From contig CAJJPW010000022.1 of the NCBI GenBank assembly GCA_905193725.1, forward strand, positions 1 to 17,215: a DNA stretch of 17,215 nt. Reading direction: 5' to 3'. The stretch is from an uncultured Eubacteriales bacterium (GTDB lineage Bacteria > Bacillota > Clostridia > Christensenellales > Christensenellaceae). This document shows positions 1 to 5,985 of the stretch, piece by piece (the stretch's first letter is position 1; each line of letters opens with the position of its first letter). The notes beneath the pieces are model-generated. The model did no database searches and was not told the origin of the DNA. It saw only the letters and a program-made list of their open reading frames with translations. A program made the position numbers and the translations under genes.

Positions 1-86
1 AAGGTAAAATTCTGGATTGCGTACAGACGGGATATACATTGAACGATAAAGTACTCCGTCACGCCAAAGTGGTAGTTGGAGAATAA
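1..86 (+). CDS. grpE: GrpE nucleotide exchange factor, C-terminal end only
   Basis: Only the last 27 codons are in the window, read in frame 3 and ending in TAA at 84-86. The tail contains GYTLNDKVLRHAKVVVGE, which matches the end of the GrpE beta domain (family pattern: G-Y-x-L-x-D-[KR]-V-[IL]-R-x-A-x-V-x-V). GrpE releases ADP from DnaK in the cytoplasm, working with DnaJ. The stop codon lies 23 bases before dnaJ, so the two genes are probably co-transcribed. In most Bacillota dnaK sits between them; here it does not. The identification rests on a short tail, but the pattern is characteristic and does not resemble the acidic DnaK C-terminus. Confidence 0.85.
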   Translation, partial: GKILDCVQTGYTLNDKVLRHAKVVVGE

Positions 87-109
87 GAAGAACTTGAATC
101 AATAAAAGC

Positions 110-1282
110 ATGGCAGAGAAAAGAGACTATTATGAAGTACTGGAGGTAACAAAGACAGCCACAGTAGAAGAAATTAAAAAAGCCTACCGCAAGAAAGCGA
201 TTCAATATCACCCCGACAAGAATCCGGGTGACAAGCAGGCTGAAGAGAACTTCAAGGAAGCTGCTGAAGCGTATGATGTACTGAGCGATCCTCAGAAACG
301 CCAGCGTTATGACCAGTTCGGTCATGCCGGAGTGGGAGGGGCTTCGCAGGGCGGTGGCTTTGGCGGAGGAATGTCTATGGACGATATTTTCTCACAGTTT
401 GGAGACATCTTTGGCGGACATTTTGGTGGCTTTGGCGGTTTCGGTGGCTTTGAAGACATTTTTGACATGTTTACAGGTGGTTCAACTAGAAGCAGGCAAG
501 CCTCTAACGGCCCCCAGCAGGGAGCTGATATTGAGTCTTCTATGACCATTTCCTTTGAAGAGGCGGCATTTGGCGCGAAGAAGTCCGTAACTGTGCGCCG
601 GCAGGAGACTTGTAAGGAATGCGGTGGCAGTGGCGCGAAAAAGGGAACCAGCCGGAAAACATGCCCCACTTGTGGCGGAACGGGACAGATACGCCAGCAG
701 CAAAATACCATGTTTGGGAGTTTCATGAATGTTTCTACTTGCCATACTTGCGGTGGTGAGGGTACAATAGTGGAAAGTCCTTGTGACAAATGCGGGGGCA
801 GCGGAAGAGTGTCTAAGACGGCCACCATTCAGATCAATATTCCAGCGGGGATTGACAACGGCCAAGTCATCACCTTGCGGGGAGAAGGCCATTGTGGTAA
901 ACGAGGTGGCCCCAATGGGGATTTGCTGTTATACATCACTGTATTGCCCCATAAGCTGTTCCGCAGAGAGGGATATAATCTTTACTTAGATATGCCTATT
1001 TCCTTTGTGCAGGCGGCGCTAGGAGATGAGCTCAGTGTGCCCACTCTGGATTCGACAGTGAAGTACAAAATGCCCGAGGGGACACAGACGGGCACGGTAT
1101 TCCGTTTGCGAGATAAGGGAATTCCATATTTGCGCTCCAATAAAAAGGGAGATCTGTTTGTCAAGGTAAATGTGGAAGTGCCAAAGAAGTTATCTGAAAA
1201 GCAAAAAGAGCTTTTGCGGGAATTCGACGGCACACTGACGCCCAAAAATAGACACAACAAAGGATTTTTTGGCAAAAGGTGA
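110..1282 (+). CDS. dnaJ: Chaperone protein DnaJ (Hsp40)
   Basis: A full-length type I DnaJ of 390 residues, the co-chaperone that delivers unfolded clients to DnaK and stimulates its ATPase. The N-terminal J domain (about residues 5-70) has the essential HPD motif at 34-36. A Gly/Phe-rich linker follows (about 73-125, with repeated FGGF units). Then come four CxxCxGxG zinc-binding repeats starting at Cys168, Cys185, Cys211 and Cys225, and the C-terminal substrate-binding domains to about residue 375. No key residue is missing. The ATG at 110 opens the standard MAEKRDYYEVL start. It has no clear Shine-Dalgarno sequence nearby, so translation may depend on coupling to grpE 23 bases upstream. 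No CIRCE element is visible here; heat-shock control would lie further upstream. Confidence 0.97.
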   Translation: MAEKRDYYEVLEVTKTATVEEIKKAYRKKAIQYHPDKNPGDKQAEENFKEAAEAYDVLSDPQKRQRYDQFGHAGVGGASQGGGFGGGMSMDDIFSQFGDIFGGHFGGFGGFGGFEDIFDMFTGGSTRSRQASNGPQQGADIESSMTISFEEAAFGAKKSVTVRRQETCKECGGSGAKKGTSRKTCPTCGGTGQIRQQQNTMFGSFMNVSTCHTCGGEGTIVESPCDKCGGSGRVSKTATIQINIPAGIDNGQVITLRGEGHCGKRGGPNGDLLLYITVLPHKLFRREGYNLYLDMPISFVQAALGDELSVPTLDSTVKYKMPEGTQTGTVFRLRDKGIPYLRSNKKGDLFVKVNVEVPKKLSEKQKELLREFDGTLTPKNRHNKGFFGKR

Positions 1283-1291
1283 CAAAGTATA

Positions 1292-1320
1292 TTGGCAAAG
1301 ACCTCAGTAAAATGTATACT
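1292..1320 (+). promoter_or_regulatory. Sigma-A-type promoter for prmA-rsmE-mtaB-hinT
   Basis: In the 120-base gap after dnaJ there is TTGGCA (1292-1297), a 17-base spacer and TATACT (1315-1320). Each hexamer is one mismatch from consensus. The start of transcription would be near 1327, giving a leader of about 75 bases before prmA. I see no terminator between dnaJ and prmA, so read-through from the chaperone genes is also possible. Confidence 0.6.
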
Positions 1321-1402
1321 AAGAGGTAGCTTGCTTTTGGTTGCAGGGACAACTGGTTTGAGCAGAAGCATAACATGTTGTGATGAGAATTGAGGGATAA
1401 CA

Positions 1403-2356
1403 ATGGATTGGATTAAAGTAACAGTTCATACGACAAATGAGGCCAGCGAGATCGTCAGTGAAGCGCTGATGAACCTTGGCGCACAGGGTGTGGAGATTAG
1501 CGGAGGAGCATATCCAACTCATGATCAAGAGGAATGTCCTTGGGATTATATTGATGATAATTTGGTGGAGAAGTTAAATGAGGCTGGCTTTACCATTAGT
1601 TCTTATTTCCCAGACGACCAGGATACCCAAAATATGATAGCGGTCTTGCAGAACAAATTGGAGGAGTTCCGCCAAATGGATTTGGGAGTGCCCCTGGGCT
1701 CTTTAGAGGTTTCCACAGAGGAGATCAATAACAGCGACTTTGAAAATGAATGGAAAAAGTACTTTAAACCAACCCGCGTCTCTGATTTTATTACGATAAA
1801 ACCCACGTGGGAGGAGTACAACCCTGCGGAGCCTGATGAGATTGTCATCGAGATGGACCCGGGGATGGCTTTTGGCACGGGCACACACGAGACCACCAAG
1901 ATGTGTATTAAGCTGCTAGAGGAGTTTTTAGAAGAGGGCGGCCGAGTAATTGATGTGGGCTGCGGCTCGGGAATTCTTTCGGTGGTGAGTGCTAAGTTGG
2001 GCGCTAAAAGTGTACTTGCTCTGGATAAAGATCCTATCAGCGTAGAAGTTACCAGGGAAAACGTCCAAAAAAATGGGTGTGGACAGATCGTAACGGCGAT
2101 TCAGTCCGATTTGCTGGACAAGGTGGAGTTTGACAAGGCGGATATTGTGGTGGCGAACATCATTGCAGATGTGATCATCCGCTTGGCTCCCATGGTGGAC
2201 AAGTTCTTGCGCCATCGGGGCATGTTCATCTGTTCGGGCATTATCGACAGTCGTTTAGATGAAGTGCTCAGTGCATTGGAAGAGAATGAGTACCGCATTA
2301 TTAATATTCTGGAAATGGGAGAATGGAGAGCAGTAGCCTGCAAATCCAAAAACTGA
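1403..2356 (+). CDS. prmA: Ribosomal protein L11 methyltransferase PrmA
   Basis: A 317-residue SAM-dependent methyltransferase that trimethylates ribosomal protein L11. The N-terminal substrate-recognition domain begins MDWIKVTVHTTNEASE, as in PrmA proteins, and the Rossmann-fold catalytic half follows. Visible motifs are the family-typical GTGTHETT segment, SAM motif I as VIDVGCGSGILSV (Asp184 and the glycines after it), the acidic end of strand 2 (ALDKD), and VANIIADVI in the position that contacts the methylated amine. Length is normal for Bacillota PrmA (about 310). The start has GAGGG at 1392-1396, six bases before the ATG. It is the first gene after the promoter at 1292-1320 and its stop overlaps the preferred rsmE start. 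A prmA-rsmE pair downstream of dnaJ is standard in this phylum. Confidence 0.96.
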   Translation: MDWIKVTVHTTNEASEIVSEALMNLGAQGVEISGGAYPTHDQEECPWDYIDDNLVEKLNEAGFTISSYFPDDQDTQNMIAVLQNKLEEFRQMDLGVPLGSLEVSTEEINNSDFENEWKKYFKPTRVSDFITIKPTWEEYNPAEPDEIVIEMDPGMAFGTGTHETTKMCIKLLEEFLEEGGRVIDVGCGSGILSVVSAKLGAKSVLALDKDPISVEVTRENVQKNGCGQIVTAIQSDLLDKVEFDKADIVVANIIADVIIRLAPMVDKFLRHRGMFICSGIIDSRLDEVLSALEENEYRIINILEMGEWRAVACKSKN

Positions 2357-3102
2357 TGAGAAGATTTTATACACACTGTATTGAAAATGGCATCGTGTAT
2401 TTTGACGAAGAGGAAGCAAGGCATATGATTCGCGTGCTGCGCCTGGGAGAAAGGGATCAGGTGATTGCCCTAGATGGCAGCGGCAACGAATACGTCTGCG
2501 AGATCGATGGGGTGGACAAAAAAGGCGTCACCGGGAAGATTTTGGAGATGCGGCGGCCGGAGGTGGAAGCCAAAACCAAAATCACCCTGTATCAGGCTTG
2601 CCTGAAGACGGACAAGATGGAGTTTATCGCTTCTAAAGCGACCGAGCTAGGGGCAGCTGCCTTGGTGCCGGTTTTGACAGAGAGATGTGTGAAGATCCCG
2701 CAAAAAGCTGCTTATGAAAAATTCACAAACAAGTTGCACCGGGCCAGCATAGAGGCAGTGAAGCAGTGTAGACGAGTAGTTCCTTTGGCCGTCGAGCAGC
2801 CCATTTCTTTAGAAACGCTCGTAAAACGAGTGGCAGATACCCCATTGGTGGTATTTGCCTACGAAAGCGGGGGCCAGCCCATCAAGCAGGTATTGCAACA
2901 GGCACACCCGGATATCCACCAAATTGGCCTGATTTGCGGCCCAGAGGGTGGTTTTACCGAAAAAGAGGCAGAACAGCTCATGGGAGCAGGGGCTCAGGCA
3001 GTGACGCTGGGGAAGCGGATTTTGCGGGCGGAGACGGCAGCGTTGACGCTGATTGGCTGTACCATGTATGAGATGGACGAAATGACGCTGGAAGAGGAAT
3101 AG
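2356..3102 (+). CDS. rsmE: 16S rRNA (uracil(1498)-N(3))-methyltransferase RsmE
   Basis: A SPOUT-class methyltransferase that places m3U at 16S rRNA position 1498 in the decoding centre. The N-terminal PUA-like RNA-binding part opens MRRFYTHCIENG. The C-terminal trefoil-knot domain carries CGPEGGF (GPEGGF at about 195-200) and LGKRILRAETAAL (about 218-230), both hallmarks of RsmE. I chose the ATG at 2356, which overlaps the prmA stop as TGATG, because family members begin M-x-R-F. This gives 248 residues. An in-frame ATG at 2323 would add 11 residues that overlap prmA, and has GGGAG immediately before it, so it cannot be excluded. Neither start has a well-spaced Shine-Dalgarno site, so translational coupling to prmA is likely. 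Confidence 0.93.
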   Translation: MRRFYTHCIENGIVYFDEEEARHMIRVLRLGERDQVIALDGSGNEYVCEIDGVDKKGVTGKILEMRRPEVEAKTKITLYQACLKTDKMEFIASKATELGAAALVPVLTERCVKIPQKAAYEKFTNKLHRASIEAVKQCRRVVPLAVEQPISLETLVKRVADTPLVVFAYESGGQPIKQVLQQAHPDIHQIGLICGPEGGFTEKEAEQLMGAGAQAVTLGKRILRAETAALTLIGCTMYEMDEMTLEEE

Positions 3103-3162
3103 ACCAAAAGGCGTTACTGCAAGGTATCAGCAGATAGAGCAGATGAATGGAGTAAGACATTT

Positions 3163-4458
3163 TTGAAAAAAAAAGTGGCAATATGCACGCTGGGCTGCAA
3201 GGTAAACCAATACGATTCCGAGGCGATGACAGAGCTTCTCGTCCAGAGTGGTTTTGAGCTGACGGACTTTGAGAATCCAGCGGATATTTATATCATCAAC
3301 ACATGCACAGTTACCAATGTGGCAGACAAAAAATCCAGACAGATGATCAAGCGGGCAAAGCGAAAAAATGGCGATGCCCTTATTTGCGTATGCGGGTGTT
3401 TGGCCCAAAGAGCATCCGAGGAGCTACTGGCCCAAGAGGAAATTGATCTGGTGATCGGCAACCAGCAGAGAGGGCAGATCGTCTCTTATATTGAGGAAGC
3501 GCTGGAGCAGCAGAAAAAGCTCAACAAAGTAAAGCCCATTTTAGGCCAGAGAGTGTTCGAGGAGCTTCAGATCAGTAAAACCGGAGAAAAGACTAGAGGA
3601 TATGTGAAGATCTGTGAGGGGTGCAACAACTTCTGTACTTACTGCATCATCCCCTATGCCAGAGGGCCGGTGCGCTCTCGTAGCCTTCAGAGCATTGTAG
3701 ACGAGGCAAAGCGGCTGGCGGGCAACGGGGTAAAAGAGCTGGTGTTTACCGGCATTCACATCGCCTCCTATGGCATCGACTTGCCAGAGAATATTGGCCT
3801 GTTGGAGGTCATTGCCGCTGTGCATCAAGTAGAGGGAATTGAGAGGATTCGGCTGGGATCATTAGAGCCGGGCATTTTGCAGCAGGATTTTATCGCGCAA
3901 ATTGCCTCCATGGAAAAACTCTGTGATCACTTTCATATCTCGCTGCAAAGCGGTTGCGATAGTGTGCTTGAGCGCATGGGCAGGCGATATACTACAAGCC
4001 AGTACGCCCAAATCGTCTCCACACTGCGGCAGTACTTTGCTCATCCGGCCATTACCACCGACATTATGACGGGATTTCCTGGAGAAACGGAACAGGATTT
4101 TGAGACCACTTTGGCATTTGCCCAGCAGATTGGCTTTGCTCATCTCCACGTATTTCCCTATTCAGAGCGGGAAGGTACGAAGGCGGCGACCATGGAGGGA
4201 AGCGTACCAGTGTATGAGAGAAAGGCAAGAGCTGAGCGGCTCATCGCATTGGGCAGGCAGATGGAGAGAAAATATCTTGAGAGCATGGTGGGAACGAGGC
4301 AGCAGGTATTGCTGGAAGAGCCGGCAGAGGATGGCTTTTTTACAGGATATACAAAAAATTATTGCAAAGTTAAGGCAAAAGGTGGCCACAACTCCCTAAA
4401 AAATGTTATAATAAATAGGTTAGAGGACGGAGTTTTGATTGGAGAAACGGAGGAATAG
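3163..4458 (+). CDS. mtaB: tRNA (N6-threonylcarbamoyladenosine(37)-C2)-methylthiotransferase MtaB
   Basis: A 431-residue radical-SAM methylthiotransferase that converts t6A37 to ms2t6A37 in ANN-decoding tRNAs. Domains in order: UPF0004 domain (about 1-130) with the three cluster cysteines Cys12 (TLGC), Cys48 (NTC) and Cys79 (CGC); radical-SAM domain with CNNFCTYC, giving Cys154, Cys158 and Cys161 for the SAM-cleaving 4Fe-4S cluster; C-terminal TRAM domain (about 370-431). The pattern C-TLGC-KVNQYDSE is that of MtaB rather than MiaB or RimO. The start is a TTG at 3163 with GGAG at 3149-3152, ten bases away; no in-frame ATG gives a better N-terminus. The TTG is followed by nine adenines, so a sequencing error there would change the apparent start. 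It lies 60 bases after rsmE. Confidence 0.95.
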   Translation: MKKKVAICTLGCKVNQYDSEAMTELLVQSGFELTDFENPADIYIINTCTVTNVADKKSRQMIKRAKRKNGDALICVCGCLAQRASEELLAQEEIDLVIGNQQRGQIVSYIEEALEQQKKLNKVKPILGQRVFEELQISKTGEKTRGYVKICEGCNNFCTYCIIPYARGPVRSRSLQSIVDEAKRLAGNGVKELVFTGIHIASYGIDLPENIGLLEVIAAVHQVEGIERIRLGSLEPGILQQDFIAQIASMEKLCDHFHISLQSGCDSVLERMGRRYTTSQYAQIVSTLRQYFAHPAITTDIMTGFPGETEQDFETTLAFAQQIGFAHLHVFPYSEREGTKAATMEGSVPVYERKARAERLIALGRQMERKYLESMVGTRQQVLLEEPAEDGFFTGYTKNYCKVKAKGGHNSLKNVIINRLEDGVLIGETEE

Positions 4459-4461
4459 CAA

Positions 4462-4806
4462 ATGGATGATTGTATCTTTTGCAAGATCATAAAGGGGGAA
4501 ATCCCTAGCAACAAGGCATATGAAAACGAATATGTGCTGGCTTTTCACGATATAGACAAAAAAGCGCCAGTACACATTTTGGTGATTCCCAAAAAGCATA
4601 TCCAATCCTTTATTCATCTAGGACAGGAGGATTACATCTATTTAGAGGAAATCCACAAGGCTGTTTGCCTGCTGGCTAGGGAGTATGGTTTGGAGGAAAA
4701 GGGATTCCGGCTGGTGGTGAACACCGGTGAGCAAGGGGGGCAGACGGTAAACCATCTGCACTTTCATCTGCTAGGTGGAAGGGATATGACTTGGCCTCCC
4801 GGCTGA
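4462..4806 (+). CDS. hinT: HIT-family (HinT-like) purine nucleoside phosphoramidase
   Basis: A 114-residue histidine-triad protein of the HinT/PKCI branch, which hydrolyses AMP-linked phosphoramidates such as aminoacyl adenylates. It begins MDDCIFCKIIKGEIPS, with a CxxC pair that binds zinc in some homologues. It ends with the HIT motif His98-x-His100-x-His102 in NHLHFHLLGG and the classic WPPG tail; His100 is the expected nucleophile. Length and termini are complete. GGAGG at 4449-4453 lies inside the end of mtaB, eight bases before the ATG, and only three bases separate the genes, so they form one transcript. hinT next to mtaB and rpsU is common in Clostridia. The exact physiological substrate cannot be told from sequence. 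Confidence 0.93.
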   Translation: MDDCIFCKIIKGEIPSNKAYENEYVLAFHDIDKKAPVHILVIPKKHIQSFIHLGQEDYIYLEEIHKAVCLLAREYGLEEKGFRLVVNTGEQGGQTVNHLHFHLLGGRDMTWPPG

Positions 4807-5205
4807 TGAAGGGGGCTACTGATCTGGCGGGCTACTGATCTGGCGGGACACGAGGATTTCATTTGCCTAAGGGGAGAAGGCCAGATATTTGATCTCCTGG
4901 AAATGGAAGTTTGGTAGGGGTTACGCGCTTGTTGCTGACTCCTTGATGTTATGGCAATGATCCACAGCGTTCCTGCGTCTATGATCGGCAGAACGTGGAG
5001 CTGTGGGAAATGCCCAACAGGGCCTTTTATTTGTCAGCGCTGTTGGTGCTTGTGTGCATTTCCCGTGGGAATTGCAGGTTGGCGTGGGGCCGCTGGCAGG
5101 AACTACGAAGGACGCTATCCGCTATCCCAGGGAGATTTGGGCATAAAGCCGGCAGAAAAACCGCTGAGACTGGGGAAAAAGCCGCCAGTGGGACAAAAAT
5201 AAGTA
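4807..5205 (+). other. Gene-poor stretch between hinT and rpsU, possible decayed coding sequence
   Basis: About 400 bases carry no convincing intact gene. Base composition looks like neighbouring coding DNA rather than the AT-rich spacers elsewhere. Short protein-like segments appear in three different + frames: one ending in TAG at about 4917 (…GQIFDLLEMEVW), one open from about 4947 to 5213 (containing YDRQNVELWEMPNRAFYLS), and one ending in TAA at 5144-5146 (…GPLAGTTKDAIRYPREIWA). No good Shine-Dalgarno and start combination opens any of them. Besides the 16-bp duplication there is a 7-bp tandem duplication (CGCTATC, 5113-5126) and an imperfect inverted repeat (5055-5076). I do not recognise any family, so the idea of a frameshifted remnant is tentative. 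Confidence 0.35.
4815..4846 (+). repeat. Perfect 16-bp tandem duplication
   Basis: The unit GCTACTGATCTGGCGG occurs twice back to back (4815-4830 and 4831-4846), nine bases after the hinT stop. The unit is not a multiple of three, so it would shift any reading frame passing through it. It looks like a slippage or recent duplication event. Confidence 0.9.
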
Positions 5206-5234
5206 TTGACTAGAAAAACCAAGTGTACTATAAT
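5206..5234 (+). promoter_or_regulatory. Strong sigma-A promoter of rpsU
   Basis: TTGACT (5206-5211), a 17-base spacer and a perfect TATAAT (5229-5234). This is the best promoter in the window and fits a highly expressed ribosomal gene. Transcription should start near 5241, giving a leader of about 55 bases. Confidence 0.85.
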
Positions 5235-5252
5235 ACTCTTGTGTTTTAAATA

Positions 5253-5289
5253 CTCCCAACTATTTTGATAGTTGAATATGGAGGGAGGG
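5253..5289 (+). promoter_or_regulatory. rpsU leader hairpin and double Shine-Dalgarno
   Basis: CAACTA and TAGTTG (5257-5262 and 5269-5274) form a 6-bp stem with loop TTTTGA. Just outside it, CTCC at 5253-5256 can pair with GGAG at 5280-5283, part of the ribosome binding stretch GGAGGGAGGG (5280-5289), six bases before the rpsU ATG. Closing this outer stem would mask part of the binding site. The pairing is visible; a regulatory role, for example S21 feedback, is inference. Confidence 0.4.
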
Positions 5290-5295
5290 AAACAA

Positions 5296-5469
5296 ATGGC
5301 TGAGATTCGCGTCGGTGAAAACGAGACACTGGAGAGTGCTCTGAGAAGATTCAAACGCAAATGCGCAAGAGCAGGCGTTTTGGCTGAGATCAGAAAGCGT
5401 GAGCACTATGAAAAACCAAGCGTAAAGAGAAAGAAAAAAGCAGAAGCTGCTAGAAAAAGAAAACACTAG
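5296..5469 (+). CDS. rpsU: 30S ribosomal protein S21
   Basis: A very basic 57-residue protein that joins the small subunit near the platform and the anti-Shine-Dalgarno end of 16S rRNA. It begins [19 protein letters not shown], continues with the family core [24 protein letters not shown], and has a Lys/Arg/Ala-rich tail ending RKRKH, as expected for Bacillota S21. I chose the ATG at 5296 over one 24 bases upstream because the N-terminus then matches the family and the GGAGGGAGGG at 5280-5289 is well placed. It is a single-gene unit with its own promoter (5206-5234) and terminator (5539-5564). yqeY, its usual downstream partner in Bacillota, is absent here. Confidence 0.97.
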   Translation: MAEIRVGENETLESALRRFKRKCARAGVLAEIRKREHYEKPSVKRKKKAEAARKRKH

Positions 5470-5491
5470 TTCAATATTGTTGTATCCATCT

Positions 5492-5511
5492 CATCAGCTA
5501 CATGGCTGATG
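5492..5511 (+). other. Hairpin in the rpsU 3' untranslated region
   Basis: CATCAGC (5492-5498), loop TACATG, GCTGATG (5505-5511): a 7-bp perfect stem located 22 bases after the rpsU stop and before the terminator. There is no T-run after it, so it is not a terminator itself. It may protect the short mRNA. Confidence 0.5.
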
Positions 5512-5538
5512 GAGAGAAACGCATATTGTATGAAAGTT

Positions 5539-5564
5539 GCCTGGGTTTGATGCCCAGGCTTTTT
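5539..5564 (+). terminator. Rho-independent terminator of rpsU
   Basis: GCCTGGG (5539-5545), 7-base loop TTTGATG, CCCAGGC (5553-5559), then TTTTT (5560-5564). This is a perfect GC-rich stem with a T-run on the + strand. Confidence 0.9.
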
Positions 5565-5574
5565 AATTGCTCTT

Positions 5575-5604
5575 TTGTGAAGTTATGTAAATGTTGTGTA
5601 AAAT
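5575..5604 (+). promoter_or_regulatory. Possible promoter of the malQ leader or a small RNA
   Basis: TTGTGA (5575-5580), an 18-base spacer and TAAAAT (5599-5604) lie just after the rpsU terminator. The -10 has one mismatch and the -35 two. If used, transcription would start near 5611. The region is AT-rich, so chance matches are likely. Confidence 0.3.
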
Positions 5605-5610
5605 GTGTGG

Positions 5611-5827
5611 GAAATAACTGCAAATGTTTGGAAATAAAAGGATATTCATGGGGCGACGTCGAATTTACTTAAATAAAGAGTGTATATTGACAATTTGGAA
5701 AGAGCGCGATGGAGCAGTCGCAGGTAAGATAGCGCCCGGAAAAAGGATCTGCGTAATACAATAGAGGCGTGTGAACGTACGAAAGTGTGCACTGGTGTTT
5801 TAAGTAAGAAGAGCAATATGGAAAATG
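5611..5827 (+). other. Structured non-coding stretch before malQ; candidate leader RNA
   Basis: No coding sequence is apparent from the rpsU terminator to the next terminator. A 7-bp stem (one G-T wobble) can form between CGCAGGT (5719-5725) and ATCTGCG (5747-5753), placing TAGCGCC (5730-5736) in its 21-base loop. That loop sequence is perfectly complementary to GGCGCTA (5832-5838), the left arm of the following terminator. AGCGC also occurs at 5703-5707 and could compete. This is the layout of an attenuator or riboswitch-like leader, but I recognise no known riboswitch class. It could instead be a free small RNA ended by that terminator. Confidence 0.3.
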
Positions 5828-5851
5828 AAAAGGCGCTAAAAAGCGCTTTTT
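5828..5851 (+). terminator. Intrinsic terminator in the rpsU-malQ gap
   Basis: AAAAGGCGCT (5828-5837), loop AAAA, AGCGCTTTTT (5842-5851): a 10-bp stem with one G-T wobble, and a T-run that forms the end of the right arm. The symmetry means it could also act on minus-strand transcripts. rpsU already has its own terminator, so this one must serve another transcript or act as an attenuator for malQ. Confidence 0.75.
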
Positions 5852-5878
5852 GTCGTTTGAAGAGAAGTTTTGTATATT
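5850..5878 (+). promoter_or_regulatory. Possible malQ promoter
   Basis: TTGTCG (5850-5855), a 17-base spacer and TATATT (5873-5878), immediately after the terminator. The -10 is one mismatch off consensus and the -35 has three. It would give a leader of about 100 bases before malQ. Confidence 0.3.
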
Positions 5879-5951
5879 GGATCATAGGAATTTTCCTTTG
5901 GAAATATACGTATACTAAATGGGCGCCTAGTGAGAGGAAAAGCAAGTGAAA

Positions 5952-5969
5952 ATTTGCTATATAGCAAAT
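5952..5969. promoter_or_regulatory. 18-bp perfect palindrome before malQ, candidate operator
   Basis: ATTTGCTATATAGCAAAT is its own reverse complement over all 18 bases and ends four bases before the AGGAGGT ribosome binding site (5974-5980) of malQ. Perfect symmetry of this length suggests a dimeric repressor site. It lies downstream of the likely promoter, where a bound repressor would block elongation. In RNA it could form only a weak hairpin. No regulator gene is nearby to assign it to. Confidence 0.45.
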
Positions 5970-5985
5970 ATATAGGAGGTAAGAA

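Noticed and set aside
322..828. Long minus-strand open frame opposite dnaJ
   Set aside because: It is the shadow of the dnaJ Gly/Phe-rich and zinc-finger coding sequence; proline-rich translation and no start signals.
5012..5032. GCCC-AACA-GGGC followed by TTTTATTT, a possible terminator for the hinT operon
   Set aside because: The stem has only four pairs and the T-tract is interrupted and offset; too weak to call.
5055..5076. 22-base imperfect inverted repeat (TGCATTTCCC/GGGAATTGCA)
   Set aside because: One mismatch and almost no loop; no promoter next to it and no T-run after it, so no role can be assigned.
4951..5202. Open frame of 83 codons before rpsU, rich in Cys and Gly
   Set aside because: No ribosome binding site, no family resemblance, and equally good protein-like runs in the other two frames; treated as part of a possible decayed region instead of a gene.
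5687..5692. A perfect consensus -35 (TTGACA) in the malQ leader
   Set aside because: No acceptable -10 hexamer lies 16-19 bases downstream (sequence there is GATGGAGC), so it is not a complete promoter.
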